From Methanohalobium evestigatum Z-7303 (GTDB lineage: Archaea > Halobacteriota > Methanosarcinia > Methanosarcinales > Methanosarcinaceae), in NCBI RefSeq assembly GCF_000196655.1, contig NC_014253.1:1116001-1180000 (forward strand): a DNA stretch of 64,000 nt, written 5' to 3'. The notes under the pieces are model-generated. The model was given only the letters and a program-made list of their open reading frames with translations. It was not told the DNA's origin and searched no databases. The number at the start of each line of letters is the position of its first letter. The first letter of the stretch is position 1. Below are positions 44,110 to 53,311 of this stretch, piece by piece. Made by a program: the position numbers and the translations under genes.

Positions 44110-44490
44110 TTAATATTTATCAAGATTTGACGTTAGTCTGGATATTCTTCCTGATTTATCAGGTCCGATTGCGATTAACATGATATCGTTATTATTATCA
44201 TAGATAGATATAGTTGGTAACCCGCCATATTCAGCTTCTTCGAATATGTCTTCCATATCTGAAAAGTCTGAACATCTGAGAATCTGTTGAGATTGGTTGT
44301 TGTCATACCAGTGGTCAAGATTCTTTTCTGAAGCTTTATCACTGGACCTTTTAGAGACTTCAGATATTTTCCTGGATAAATCATCTGCCGACAAATTAGA
44401 TTTTGTACAGTAAACGATTAATTGAATACATTCAGATGGAAACGTTTTGGGGATGAATTTTTCAGTAAACTCAGATAATTTTTTAAACAT
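44110..44490 (-). CDS. Hypothetical protein, 126 residues
   Basis: Not recognised. Soluble and acidic, with one cysteine near residue 21 (FPSECIQLIVYC) and a second pair region; a central helix and a C-terminal strand-rich part (GLPTISIYDNNNDIMLIAIG) that resembles thioredoxin-fold edges, but no CxxC motif. Single gene, convergent with fsr. Confidence 0.55.
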   Translation of the reverse strand: MFKKLSEFTEKFIPKTFPSECIQLIVYCTKSNLSADDLSRKISEVSKRSSDKASEKNLDHWYDNNQSQQILRCSDFSDMEDIFEEAEYGGLPTISIYDNNNDIMLIAIGPDKSGRISRLTSNLDKY

Positions 44491-44785
44491 GTGATCACTT
44501 TACCTAGATAACAATCTACATTAGATTTTATTTTTCATTGAATATATAATAAAACTTTGCTTGGATAAGATTATAATCATGGGAGGGTGTGAGGGGCTGT
44601 TTAGCAGGTTTTATCAGGAGGTTGCTTTTTGTTTCTATCTCTTTATTAATATGTTTTAACAGTTGTTCCAACTATCAAATAATGTACAAAAATAACTATA
44701 CATATCATGTAATAATTGGCAAAAGTAACAATTGTTGATTACTCCGAACCAAAAAAAGCTTATCAGACATCATATATTTTATTTC

Positions 44786-45535
44786 ATGGACGAGTCAGCT
44801 ATTTTTGAGATTTTCAACGGCCTGCCACGCCAGGGTCCCAGCAGCAACAGATGTACAGAAAAAGCTTTCAGAATGATTCCATCCCTGCCTCCAGAACCCA
44901 GGATACTCGATATCGGCTGTGGAATAGGAATGCAGACCATCCATCTTGCAGGTATATGTAAAGACTGTCATATCACTGCAACCGACATTTATCAACCCTA
45001 CCTTGACAAATTGATGGAAAATGCAGCAGAAAAAGGGGTAGCAAACAGGATATTCACTGTACGTGCTTCTATGGATGACCTGCCATTTGAAGATGACGAG
45101 TTCGATTTAATCTGGTGCGAAGGGTCCATATTTATAATTGAGCTTGAAAAAGGTCTCAACTACTGGAAACGTTTCTTGAAGGGTGGTGGTTTCATAGCGC
45201 TGACAGAAGCAGTCTGGTTCACCGAAAATCCATCAGAGGAATCCCTGCAACTCTGGCAGGAAGCCTATCCCGATATCAAGACAATTCCTGAAACTAAAAA
45301 AGCTATCTAGTCTACGGGCTACAAAGTAATATCCAGTTTCAAATTACCTGCACCCGCATGGTGGGACGATTTTTATGTTCATCTCGAGAAAAAGCTTGAT
45401 TCATTAGAAGCAGAGTCCAAATATAACACAGATGTCAAATCCTTGATAGAGTTTTCCAGAAAGGAAATAGAGGTATTCAGGAAACATTCGGATGAGTATG
45501 GATATGCTTTTTTTGTAATGCGAAAATTAGATTGA
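44786..45535 (+). CDS. SAM-dependent methyltransferase with in-frame UAG (possible pyrrolysine)
   Basis: The Rossmann methyltransferase motif I is ILDIGCGIGMQTIHLA (about residue 38) and a motif-IV-like FDLIWCEGSIFII follows. A TAG codon interrupts the frame at 45308-45310, but the same frame goes on for 74 codons (STGYKVISSFKLPAPAWWDD...) to TGA at 45533-45535. That tail looks like the normal C-terminus of this family. TAG is almost unused as a stop in this window, so readthrough as pyrrolysine is plausible; a nonsense mutation is the alternative. Start ATG 44786 (MDESAIFEIFNGLPRQGP) is favoured over TTG at 44732. Substrate unknown. Confidence 0.75.
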
Positions 45536-45622
45536 TAACTAACTGATTAATATGGTTAATATGGCCGGTCATACCATGATAACACTGTTTGCAACCGCTG
45601 GCAAATGATGACAAAATAAAAA

Positions 45623-47008
45623 TCAAACTAAAAAATCTTCCATTTCCCAGAAAACAACCCCTTCATCAGATATTAGTTCCCTATTTTCGATTTGTTTTGC
45701 AGCTACTCCCAGTTGTATCTGCATATTACTGGATCCTTTAACAAGTTTAACTTTTTCAGAAAGACTATTCAGAATATTCCTTGTTTCGTTTTCATCAAGT
45801 TCTGTATTTTTGACCTCAACTGCAAGCATCTTCTTATTTTGTTCATCAAATGCTACTATATCGATTTCATCACCTCTGCGGTTCCACCATGGACCTACTT
45901 TTGAATAGCTATCGATTATATCTTCGGTTATCAAATCCCTCATGACACTTTCAAATATATCTCCTGTGAAACGTTTCCACTCTTTTTGAACCTTATTAAG
46001 TAATGGTTTATAATATCCAGCTTTATACAGACTTAATTGTGGATAGAGGAAATATCCGTAGAACCGGAAGAAGTTCTCAGTAAGGAAATACTTACCATGT
46101 TTGCTTTTACCTTTTGTATCTGTAACCGGGATTTTATGTTCAACAACTCCCAGGAGTTCTGTGAGATCGTGGAAATAATGCGAAAGAGAATTGAGTGATA
46201 CATGGGTCATATCTGAAATTTCAGTTAATGAACATTTACCCTGGGATATAGCAGACACAATCTCATAATATGTAGAATGCTCTTTACCAAATTCTTCTAT
46301 CAGTATATCTCTTACTTCATCTCTTAAAGGTGCCAGGTCATTAAATATCAGTTTTTCAAGGGCATCATGGAACCCACTGCATTGGTATTTTTCAAACAAT
46401 CTGTAATAATACACAGTTCCACCGAATAGGAAATACAGGTTTAGTTTTTCGTCAAAATCCCTGATACCCATATCATCAAGCATCTCAAATACTTCTTTGA
46501 CCGTAAACGGCTTAAGTGTTAATAGGTTATCTGCTCGTTTAAAAAGCGGCGCGTTATCTTCGATGAAGATTTTGCGTATCATCCCTATGGATGAACCTGA
46601 GATTATCAGAAATAGGTTAGAATTTTCTCCTTTTAAATCCCAGTATTTTTGCAGCTGGTCGATGAATGATGGATAGATTTTAGAAAACCTCTGGAACTCA
46701 TCGATTGCTACAACCAGATTTTTGTCATGATTGACCAGAAAATCAAGAAATTGTTCTGGTGTTTCTAATTTTATGTAATCCGGCAGATCTAAACTTTCTT
46801 TTAAGATACTGGTAAACTCCTGCATCAGGATTTCGATACTCTTGTTGCTGTCGACAAAAAAGTAGATTGAATCCCGGTCTTTCATGAATTGTCTAATCAG
46901 TTCGGTTTTGCCGACCCGTCTTTTTCCGGTTAGGACAATCATCGATGGTTTGTTATTGTAAAGAGTATCCATCAGTTCGAGTTCTTGTTCTCTATTGTAG
47001 AATTTCAT
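45623..47008 (-). CDS. Archaeal AAA ATPase with DUF234 domain
   Basis: P-loop VLTGKRRVGKTELI, Walker B VVAIDEFQRFS, sensor motif LFLIISGSSIGM, a winged-helix part (about 240-300) and a C-terminal DUF234 nuclease-like domain with DEIDIVAFDEQNKKMLAVEVK (PD-(D/E)xK type). This large archaeal family often lies near mobile DNA; its role is not established. A paralogue is at 50625-52046. A 60-base copy of its promoter and start lies at 48167. Confidence 0.9.
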   Translation of the reverse strand: MKFYNREQELELMDTLYNNKPSMIVLTGKRRVGKTELIRQFMKDRDSIYFFVDSNKSIEILMQEFTSILKESLDLPDYIKLETPEQFLDFLVNHDKNLVVAIDEFQRFSKIYPSFIDQLQKYWDLKGENSNLFLIISGSSIGMIRKIFIEDNAPLFKRADNLLTLKPFTVKEVFEMLDDMGIRDFDEKLNLYFLFGGTVYYYRLFEKYQCSGFHDALEKLIFNDLAPLRDEVRDILIEEFGKEHSTYYEIVSAISQGKCSLTEISDMTHVSLNSLSHYFHDLTELLGVVEHKIPVTDTKGKSKHGKYFLTENFFRFYGYFLYPQLSLYKAGYYKPLLNKVQKEWKRFTGDIFESVMRDLITEDIIDSYSKVGPWWNRRGDEIDIVAFDEQNKKMLAVEVKNTELDENETRNILNSLSEKVKLVKGSSNMQIQLGVAAKQIENRELISDEGVVFWEMEDFLV

Positions 47009-47068
47009 TAACCATTATTTTTGTAATGATTATATTTATAATTATTTAGTTTATATCTATTACTAAAA
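47007..47068. repeat. Promoter region of the ATPase gene, repeat copy 1
   Basis: TTCATTAACCATTATTTTTG and AATTATTTAGTTTATATCTA; copy 2 is at 48167-48228. Confidence 0.85.
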
Positions 47069-47170
47069 CATATTTTTGTACACTTTAAGATAGATTTAGA
47101 AAAAATTGTTAGGCATTTACCTAACATTATAATTATTTTTATATAGATTGGTACAGATTGTGATTATTAG

Positions 47171-47207
47171 TGCGCAACTTTGTATTAATGCCATGAAAAG
47201 TTGCGCA
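47171..47207 (+). promoter_or_regulatory. Inverted repeat upstream of a small secreted protein
   Basis: TGCGCAACTTT (47171-47181) and its exact reverse complement AAAGTTGCGCA (47197-47207), 15 bases apart and 43 bases before the ATG. It could be an operator or a 5' hairpin of the mRNA. Confidence 0.6.
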
Positions 47208-47249
47208 TGAGTATAAAATGATGAATAAATCAGGGAGGTGAAAATACAA

Positions 47250-47516
47250 ATGTCAGGAAAAAAGAATATGTTCAAGTTGTTAGCAGGTCTGATGGTCCTT
47301 CTAACACTTACGGGAATATCAGCTGCTAGTCAGGGGACTGAATCAGATGTTGCTACTACTGCCAGTGACCAGGCAAGTGACTACGTAAAGCTTGATGCAG
47401 ATAAGGTAACATCTTGCGACATATCCCTAAAGGGTAATATGGGTACCATCCATGCAACAAACATTGATGGTTCAGAAACTATAACATTTGAGGTGGTAGC
47501 TCATACACCTGAGTGA
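47250..47516 (+). CDS. Small secreted protein
   Basis: 88 residues. A signal peptide (NMFKLLAGLMVLLTLTGISA) is followed by a mature part of about 64 residues with one cysteine and a strand-rich end (GTIHATNIDGSETITFEVVA). No family recognised. GGGAGGTG precedes the ATG at 47250. A hairpin and a long inverted repeat follow the stop. Confidence 0.75.
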   Translation: MSGKKNMFKLLAGLMVLLTLTGISAASQGTESDVATTASDQASDYVKLDADKVTSCDISLKGNMGTIHATNIDGSETITFEVVAHTPE

Positions 47517-47526
47517 TAAAGTTATA

Positions 47527-47560
47527 GAGATGGTATTGGATGATATTATAATACCATCTC
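47527..47560 (+). terminator. Hairpin after the small secreted protein gene
   Basis: GAGATGGTATT pairs exactly with AATACCATCTC. It has no T run directly after it. Confidence 0.6.
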
Positions 47561-47580
47561 GTTTTCCCTCCATGTTCTAT

Positions 47581-47690
47581 ATGGAAAAGACCGGTTAACT
47601 TTATCCCATCCCCCTCTCAACAATACTATCCCCATATTAAACCTCCGTTTTTACCTGCGAAACCGGTCTTTTCCATTTTTTATTTAATTT
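47581..47690 (+). ncRNA. Possible structured RNA: 16-bp stem with C-rich loop, then T-rich tail
   Basis: ATGGAAAAGACCGGTT (47581-47596) pairs perfectly with AACCGGTCTTTTCCAT (47661-47676). The 64-base loop is rich in CCCC blocks and poor in G, so it would stay single-stranded. A T-rich tract follows. It could be a 3' UTR element or a small RNA. Confidence 0.5.
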
Positions 47691-47707
47691 TTTAAAATAT
47701 GTTATAT

Positions 47708-48106
47708 GGAAGGATTAGCCAAAAACAGGTAAGAGAGGAAGACCCGGAATCCCTCTACTTGTTCCTGATATTAACCTGAGATATTTACAGGTTATTAAAA
47801 AAAAGAGAAGTTGAGAGACTGCAGAAAGTTGATAATCAAGTTATCTTTGGAATGGTTATTGGTCTAAAAGAGATTTCAACAAGCCTGCTTGAAAGACAGA
47901 ATCTAACTTTTAGACAGGACAACAATTGAATTTCAAGAAAGACTATGGGATTTTCAAAGAAACTCAAAGCTATATATGACCAAATAAGTTTCTACTCTAC
48001 TTATTTCAACTTCTGCAGAGAACATGCAGGAATGATGAAAAAAAGTGCAATCAAAAGTGCACCTGCTCAAGAATCTGGAATTGTTGAATATAAATGGACT
48101 TTGTAA
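47708..48106 (+). pseudogene. Decayed DDE transposase fragment
   Basis: Pieces in shifting frames recall the C-terminus of an archaeal IS1-like transposase: GRISQKQVREEDPESLYLF, then LERQNLTFRQDNN, then FSTYFNFCREHA-type residues (seen as FYSTYFNFCREHAGMMKK) and GIVEYKWTL before TAA. Stops and frameshifts are present, so it is dead. Confidence 0.7.
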
Positions 48107-48166
48107 CAACTATTGCTTTTTAGACCTGTCAAAACTTCAATCTGTTAATGATGGACTACCAGAATT

Positions 48167-48228
48167 TCATTAATCATTATTTTTGTAATGTTTATATTTA
48201 TAATTATTTAGTTTATATCTATTACTTT
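48167..48228. repeat. ATPase promoter region, repeat copy 2
   Basis: TTCATTAATCATTATTTTTG and AATTATTTAGTTTATATCTA, as at 47007. The rest of the gap before 48415 holds AT-rich, promoter-like DNA. Confidence 0.85.
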
Positions 48229-48414
48229 AATATTTATGTACAATTTACCGTTGCAGTAAACTGGCAGATATTACTTTAACTTTAACTTTAATATGATACT
48301 GTTTATTTTTTAGGAACATAAGTAAGAAATATAGTTTCGTCTACTTTTATTTCAACTTGTAATTTATATCTATAGGTAACAAAAAATAATTTTATATGGG
48401 GGTATAGTGACTAA

Positions 48415-50061
48415 ATGATAACATCGAAATATGATTTTAAATTAAAGGAAACAAGGTTTACATCTATCATCACAATATTTTTGTTTTTAATAGTTTCTCT
48501 GACCATGGTGGGAGCTGTTAGTGCAGCTACAATCACAGTAGATGATGATGGACCAGCTGATTACAGCTCTATACAATATGCTGTAAACAACTCCAGTGAT
48601 GGAGACATAATTGAGGTAGCACCAGGTACATATAGTGAACTTGTCTATATGCAAGAACGTAATGACCTGATTATCAGGTCTACAAATGGTTCAGAAGCTA
48701 CAATTATCGATGCGAAACAAACTGGAAAAAGTCCACTTAATTCACCGGGGACACCTACGCATCCTGCATTTTATGTAATGGATTGTAACAACATCACAAT
48801 CAAAGGTTTCACAATAAATGATGTTATATTGGATGCGAACACGAATGAGATTTACCAATCAACAGACCCTTACCTTATGACGCCTGTTCTTTTATACAGT
48901 TCAAGTAACTGTAAGGTTCAAGACAACATTCTCCACAACTTCTACTACGGTGTCTTTTTGTCTGGTGAAGCTGGATTTGGACCTTGTAACGACAACCTGA
49001 TAACGAACAATAAAATCGATGGTAACAAGTTAGCGTTTTTTGGAATTAATTTGTACGATGACGGAACAGTTGACGGCATGGAAAACAACATAATTTCAGA
49101 CAACACAGTGCAAAACTGCTACTATAATATATATGCCGGATTTGATGCTGTTAACACTACCATCTCAGGAAATGTTGTCTCAGGTAGTCCGGATTTAGTC
49201 GATTACTTCCCTAGTGCATCATATACTGACCCACCCCAAGAGCTAGACAACGGATACGGGATAAAAGTAACAGGGGATGGTTTAGCTTCTGATGGTACAG
49301 TTGGAGGACAGCTGATAAAAGGCAACATCGTAACAGACTGCAAGACAGGTATTCTTTCAAATACTTTTAATGTGACTGTCAGTGAAAATATTGTTTGTAA
49401 CAATAATAATGGAATTGGCATTGATGATTATCTCCACCAGGTTACTGGAAATGAGATACACTACAATGACATTAGAAATAATGAAAATTATGGCATTATA
49501 AATATTGCAGCAACAGATGTAAATGCTACATATAACTGGTGGGGATCTAATGACGGTCCCAGTGGCGAAGGACCTGGTACAGGTGATCAAGTATCAGAAA
49601 ATGTAAGTTTTGAACCATTCTTAACAGAAAGGGTAAAATCCGCCAATATAAGCATTGAAAAATCTACCAATGGCGTTGATGCTGATACTCCGAAAGGTCC
49701 AGATGTGCAGATTGGCACAGATGTCACTTGGATGTACAACGTAACTAATACTGGGGATATTGTACTTTATAATATCACACTAACGGACAGCAAACTGGGT
49801 GAGATCAATTGTTCAGATACCACTCTAGATCCAGGTGAGTCTATAGTATGCGAGGTGACAGGTACTGCTCAAAAAGGGCAATATTCCAATATTGCGAATG
49901 TTACCGGTATAACACCCTGTGAAACATCTGTAACAGATACCGACCAGAGCCATTATTTTGGATATGACCACTGGGCTGGTGTCCCAACCGCTAACCCAAT
50001 ATTGCTTGTTGGATTGCTAGGTGTTGCGATGCTGTTGTTGCTGCGAAGAGAACAGAAATAA
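48415..50061 (+). CDS. Surface protein: beta-helix plus DUF11-like domain, VPXXXP-CTERM tail
   Basis: Signal peptide (residues 20-42, ending VSAAT), then the DDDGPADYSSIQYAVN motif that opens many archaeal surface proteins, then parallel beta-helix (NosD-like) repeats to about residue 385 (NWWGSNDGPSGEG), a DUF11-like domain (about 410-510, YNVTNTGDIVLYNITLTD), and the end VPTANPILLVGLLGVAMLLL with basic RREQK, which fits the VPXXXP-CTERM sorting signal. It should be exported, glycosylated and processed at the C-terminus by an archaeosortase. GGGGG precedes the ATG. Confidence 0.9.
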   Translation: MITSKYDFKLKETRFTSIITIFLFLIVSLTMVGAVSAATITVDDDGPADYSSIQYAVNNSSDGDIIEVAPGTYSELVYMQERNDLIIRSTNGSEATIIDAKQTGKSPLNSPGTPTHPAFYVMDCNNITIKGFTINDVILDANTNEIYQSTDPYLMTPVLLYSSSNCKVQDNILHNFYYGVFLSGEAGFGPCNDNLITNNKIDGNKLAFFGINLYDDGTVDGMENNIISDNTVQNCYYNIYAGFDAVNTTISGNVVSGSPDLVDYFPSASYTDPPQELDNGYGIKVTGDGLASDGTVGGQLIKGNIVTDCKTGILSNTFNVTVSENIVCNNNNGIGIDDYLHQVTGNEIHYNDIRNNENYGIINIAATDVNATYNWWGSNDGPSGEGPGTGDQVSENVSFEPFLTERVKSANISIEKSTNGVDADTPKGPDVQIGTDVTWMYNVTNTGDIVLYNITLTDSKLGEINCSDTTLDPGESIVCEVTGTAQKGQYSNIANVTGITPCETSVTDTDQSHYFGYDHWAGVPTANPILLVGLLGVAMLLLLRREQK

Positions 50062-50094
50062 TGAATGCGACAAATTTGCATTTCTTTTTTTTAT
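50062..50094 (+). terminator. Terminator after the surface protein gene
   Basis: AATGC and GCATT pair around GACAAATTT, followed by TTCTTTTTTTT-like T-rich DNA. Confidence 0.6.
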
Positions 50095-50128
50095 TTATAA
50101 AGTCAATACCAGTTTAGAGTAGAGGCCG

Positions 50129-50557
50129 TCATTCGTTTTCTCTTGCCTCTATCATTTTTTTCAGGGATTCTCTCATGTACCGTTCCCTGTAATATTTCTC
50201 ATCCAGATATCTGGACATCAAATACGTTTCAAAACGAACACGTTTGTTCTCATCCGATTTGAGTATATAACCTTGTTTTATAATATTAAAATTCAGAGTT
50301 AATGGAGCTAGGTTCATAATAGTGAGGTCAATATCATCCACTTTCAAAATACCCACTATATCATCTATGAATTTTAATTCAAGATCAAACATCTCCTGCT
50401 TGGTTAAACTCTCATCAAGCAGTACTGCAACATCCACATCGCTCAGGCGATTAGATTCTCCTTTTGCAACAGAACCGAAAAGATATGCGAGGATTACCTC
50501 ATCTTTAGCCGTGAAATAATCTTCAAGTTTTTTTATGATGTCCGATTTTTCAATCAT
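50129..50557 (-). CDS. Nucleotidyltransferase-fold protein (MntA-like)
   Basis: The polymerase-beta fold motif YLFGSVAKGESNRLSDVDVAVLL (GS...DxD) marks a minimal nucleotidyltransferase of the MntA type, often the antitoxin of a HEPN toxin that it adenylylates. The ATG at 50557 follows GGAAA; a start at 50620 would add 21 residues. It is downstream of a DUF234 ATPase and, beyond it, a HEPN-like gene, all on the minus strand. Confidence 0.85.
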   Translation of the reverse strand: MIEKSDIIKKLEDYFTAKDEVILAYLFGSVAKGESNRLSDVDVAVLLDESLTKQEMFDLELKFIDDIVGILKVDDIDLTIMNLAPLTLNFNIIKQGYILKSDENKRVRFETYLMSRYLDEKYYRERYMRESLKKMIEARENE

Positions 50558-50624
50558 ATTTTTTCCAACTATAATAGATATATCTTTACCGCTATTAATT
50601 TTGATGCATTTTTGATTCAATTGC

Positions 50625-52046
50625 TCAGGTTATATTCTCAAAATCATCCAATGTGAAAAGCATGAAATTGTTCTCACGTGCAAACTCCAGTGCATTCTCA
50701 GTAAATCCGGATTTTGATACAACTGCAAAATATTCAATTCGTTTGTTTTTGTGCCAGTCGACAAACTTGGATTTATCAATAAGTGATTTTAAAATTCCTA
50801 CATCGATTTTCTGATTCTGCCATTTGCACTCGCAGAACAAAATCTCATTGGTATTTTCATTCAAAGCTGCAAGGTCGATTTCGTATGTGTTTTTGCCTTT
50901 ACTTTTCTGGTAACGTCCCCATTGTTTGCCGATTTTTCCAAATGTAAACCCTAGGTCACCTTTTTTATTTTTCTCAATCAGAAATTGTTTTGTTATCTCT
51001 TCAAAAGTATTACCTACAAATGTATTTAATTCAGATTGTATCCTGTCAACCACTGTAGATGTATTGCCGATTTCTATCTCTGAAAGATACGGATAAACAA
51101 ATCTGAACCAGAACCTGAAGAAATTGTCTTTCATCTGATAGACTACCTTTTTCGACTTCTGTTTTTCAGTTACAGGTATTTCTCGTTTGACAAGGTCCAG
51201 ATCATTAACCAGGGTGTTTAGATAATAATCTAGAGATGTTGGTTTGATACCAGAATTGTTTGCAATACCGGTAGGTTTGGTCACACCCTGAGATATGTTT
51301 TTCAATATGTTGAAATAGGTATTGCTGTCTGAAATTTCGGTTTTTAGCAGAATCTCAGGTTCGTTGTACAGCATACTTGTTTTATCCAGAATCCTGGTTA
51401 TTTCCTGTAAGATGTTACTGGATTCTACTTCCTCCAGGTATTTTGGAGTTCCGCCGTAGATTGAGTATATGTTAATCTTTGATTCAATTGACAGGTCTGG
51501 AAACCATTCGTTGAGTGCAAAGAAATCGAACGATTCGAACTCAAGTTGACCGGTCCTTCTACCATACAGAGGCGATGCGTGGTCAAATATACCGTGCATC
51601 ATCCCAATCGATGACCCAGAAACCACCAGAAACATCTTGGAGGTTTGGCCATATTGGTCTATATTTTTCTGGATTATCGAAAATATGTTCTTGTTGATAT
51701 TCAGAAACCTCTGGAATTCATCGAACACTACAATGATTTGGTTGTTCTGGGTGTACTGGAACAATTGTTCAAATATATCGTCCCACTCAGGAGTTCCAAG
51801 AAATGTTAGTCCGAATTGTTGATGGAATTTTTTTGCAATCTCAACTCTTGCATTTAAATCGTTCAGTTCCGGTACCAGAATATAGCTGAAGTTTGTTTTA
51901 TCTTTCAAAAATTCGCTTATAAATCGCGTTTTTCCAAGTCTTCTCCTTCCTATGATTGATATAAACCTGAAATCGCTTTTTTTGTACTCATTTTCAAAAT
52001 ACCCCACTTCTTTTTGCCTGTTGATGAACTCACTTTTTATGGTCAT
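50625..52046 (-). CDS. Archaeal AAA ATPase with DUF234 domain
   Basis: P-loop IIGRRRLGKTRFI, Walker B IVVFDEFQRFL, sensor LVVSGSSIGM, winged helix, and a C-terminal domain with YEIDLAALNENTNEILFCECKW, a PD-(D/E)xK-like set. Paralogue of the protein at 45623-47008. It lies between genes for a HEPN-like protein and a nucleotidyltransferase. Confidence 0.9.
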   Translation of the reverse strand: MTIKSEFINRQKEVGYFENEYKKSDFRFISIIGRRRLGKTRFISEFLKDKTNFSYILVPELNDLNARVEIAKKFHQQFGLTFLGTPEWDDIFEQLFQYTQNNQIIVVFDEFQRFLNINKNIFSIIQKNIDQYGQTSKMFLVVSGSSIGMMHGIFDHASPLYGRRTGQLEFESFDFFALNEWFPDLSIESKINIYSIYGGTPKYLEEVESSNILQEITRILDKTSMLYNEPEILLKTEISDSNTYFNILKNISQGVTKPTGIANNSGIKPTSLDYYLNTLVNDLDLVKREIPVTEKQKSKKVVYQMKDNFFRFWFRFVYPYLSEIEIGNTSTVVDRIQSELNTFVGNTFEEITKQFLIEKNKKGDLGFTFGKIGKQWGRYQKSKGKNTYEIDLAALNENTNEILFCECKWQNQKIDVGILKSLIDKSKFVDWHKNKRIEYFAVVSKSGFTENALEFARENNFMLFTLDDFENIT

Positions 52047-52216
52047 AACAATTATTGTATCTACAATAATATTTAAAATTGATTAATAAGAGAAAGAGTT
52101 GTGGTGGATATAAGGTAAAATTACCGATGCTATAGATTTGACAAGTAAAATTTTATACCAATGTTAATATAATAATAGGCTATTTTCGGAATACCTGTTC
52201 AGTCGTTGGAGAGTAG

Positions 52217-52654
52217 TCAGTAATCTGAATAATCTCTATTAGCATCCAGATAATCAAGTATGTATTTTCCATATCTCTCAAAATCACCCAGCTGTTCTCT
52301 CAAAAAATTCTCCAGAAGGGAAGTATTAATTTCATCATCGACATGTACCAGAGCATCCCTCCAGCTTGCAACTGTAGAGAAATCTTTTGCAAAATCTTCT
52401 GGAATAATAGCATTTTTTCCAAGAATCAAAATAACGTTTTCATAATCTTCAGGTTTTTTCAATCCTTCTTTAGAGATTATAACCAACCCGATATCAATAA
52501 CACATTCTATAGCAATCTGGATATTTCTCTCAACTGCACTGCGCATCTCATAATTATCCTGTAGGTCCATCTTTTCAGTATCGATAGTTTTCAGATAATT
52601 GACACGCTTTTGCATGAAATTCAGTTTTCTCAGAATTTTATTTTTAGCATCCAT
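52217..52654 (-). CDS. HEPN-domain protein (HepT/DUF86-like)
   Basis: 145 residues, all-helical. RNIQIAIECVIDIG and the HEPN motif R-x(4)-H in WRDALVHVDDE (family consensus RNxLVH) suggest a ribonuclease toxin of the HepT type. MntA partners are at 50129-50557 (same strand, beyond the ATPase) and 52825-53109 (divergent). Confidence 0.8.
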   Translation of the reverse strand: MDAKNKILRKLNFMQKRVNYLKTIDTEKMDLQDNYEMRSAVERNIQIAIECVIDIGLVIISKEGLKKPEDYENVILILGKNAIIPEDFAKDFSTVASWRDALVHVDDEINTSLLENFLREQLGDFERYGKYILDYLDANRDYSDY

Positions 52655-52824
52655 CCAAACAAACCCTTTCTTTCATAATTTTTGAAAACATCTTTGATAA
52701 AAAACGCCTTTTAACTGGTAACTTCAAAGATGGTTGATATAAACTTTCTAAACATGTGAGATGGTCTTTTGATAATTGTTTGTCACCACAAGTAATTTAG
52801 TTGCTTAATTACAAAATAACAATC

Positions 52825-53109
52825 ATGGATGTATTAAATACATTAAAACATCATGACAATACCATGAAAAACAAGTTCGGTGCCAAAAAGGTTGGAGTGT
52901 TTGGGTCTTTTGTCAGGGGTGAAGAATTGGATAATAGCGACATCGATATTCTGGTTGAATTTGAAAAAGGTCAGAAAACCTTTGATAATTACATGGAGCT
53001 CAAATTTTATCTGGAAGACCTATTTGATAGAAAAGTTGACCTTGTTGTCATTTCTTCAATTAAACCCCAATTAAAAGACAATATCTTGGATGAAGCAGTA
53101 TATGTTTAA
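52825..53109 (+). CDS. Minimal nucleotidyltransferase (MntA-like)
   Basis: 95 residues with VGVFGSFVRGEELDNSDIDI (GS-x-R-G...DxD) and a second strand RKVDLVVISS. Probably an antitoxin. Divergent from the HEPN gene with 170 bases between. ATG at 52825 chosen; TTG at 52801 is possible. Confidence 0.88.
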   Translation: MDVLNTLKHHDNTMKNKFGAKKVGVFGSFVRGEELDNSDIDILVEFEKGQKTFDNYMELKFYLEDLFDRKVDLVVISSIKPQLKDNILDEAVYV

Positions 53110-53126
53110 CGATTATCAATCCTGGT

Positions 53127-53299
53127 AGTTTCACTTATATCAGGCGGTAGTGTTCGCATCAGATTTTTAGATGATTTGATAAATGCCGTTAATAAATAAA
53201 TTAATCTATAAATTATCTTTATTTGTCTGATAGATAAAACTATATCAATAGTAGTCTATAATTATCGGACAGTTTGTTTAGTCGAGGGATAACAGTCAG
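53127..53299 (+). repeat. R1 repeat, cassette-free
   Basis: GATAAATGCCGTTAATAAAT, then TTTATTTGTCTGATAGATAA, then ATTATCGGACAG and the outer end GGGATAACAGTCAG. It ends 13 bases before the stop of the truncated gene at 53312. Confidence 0.75.
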
Positions 53300-53311
53300 G
53301 GTTAAAGGTCG

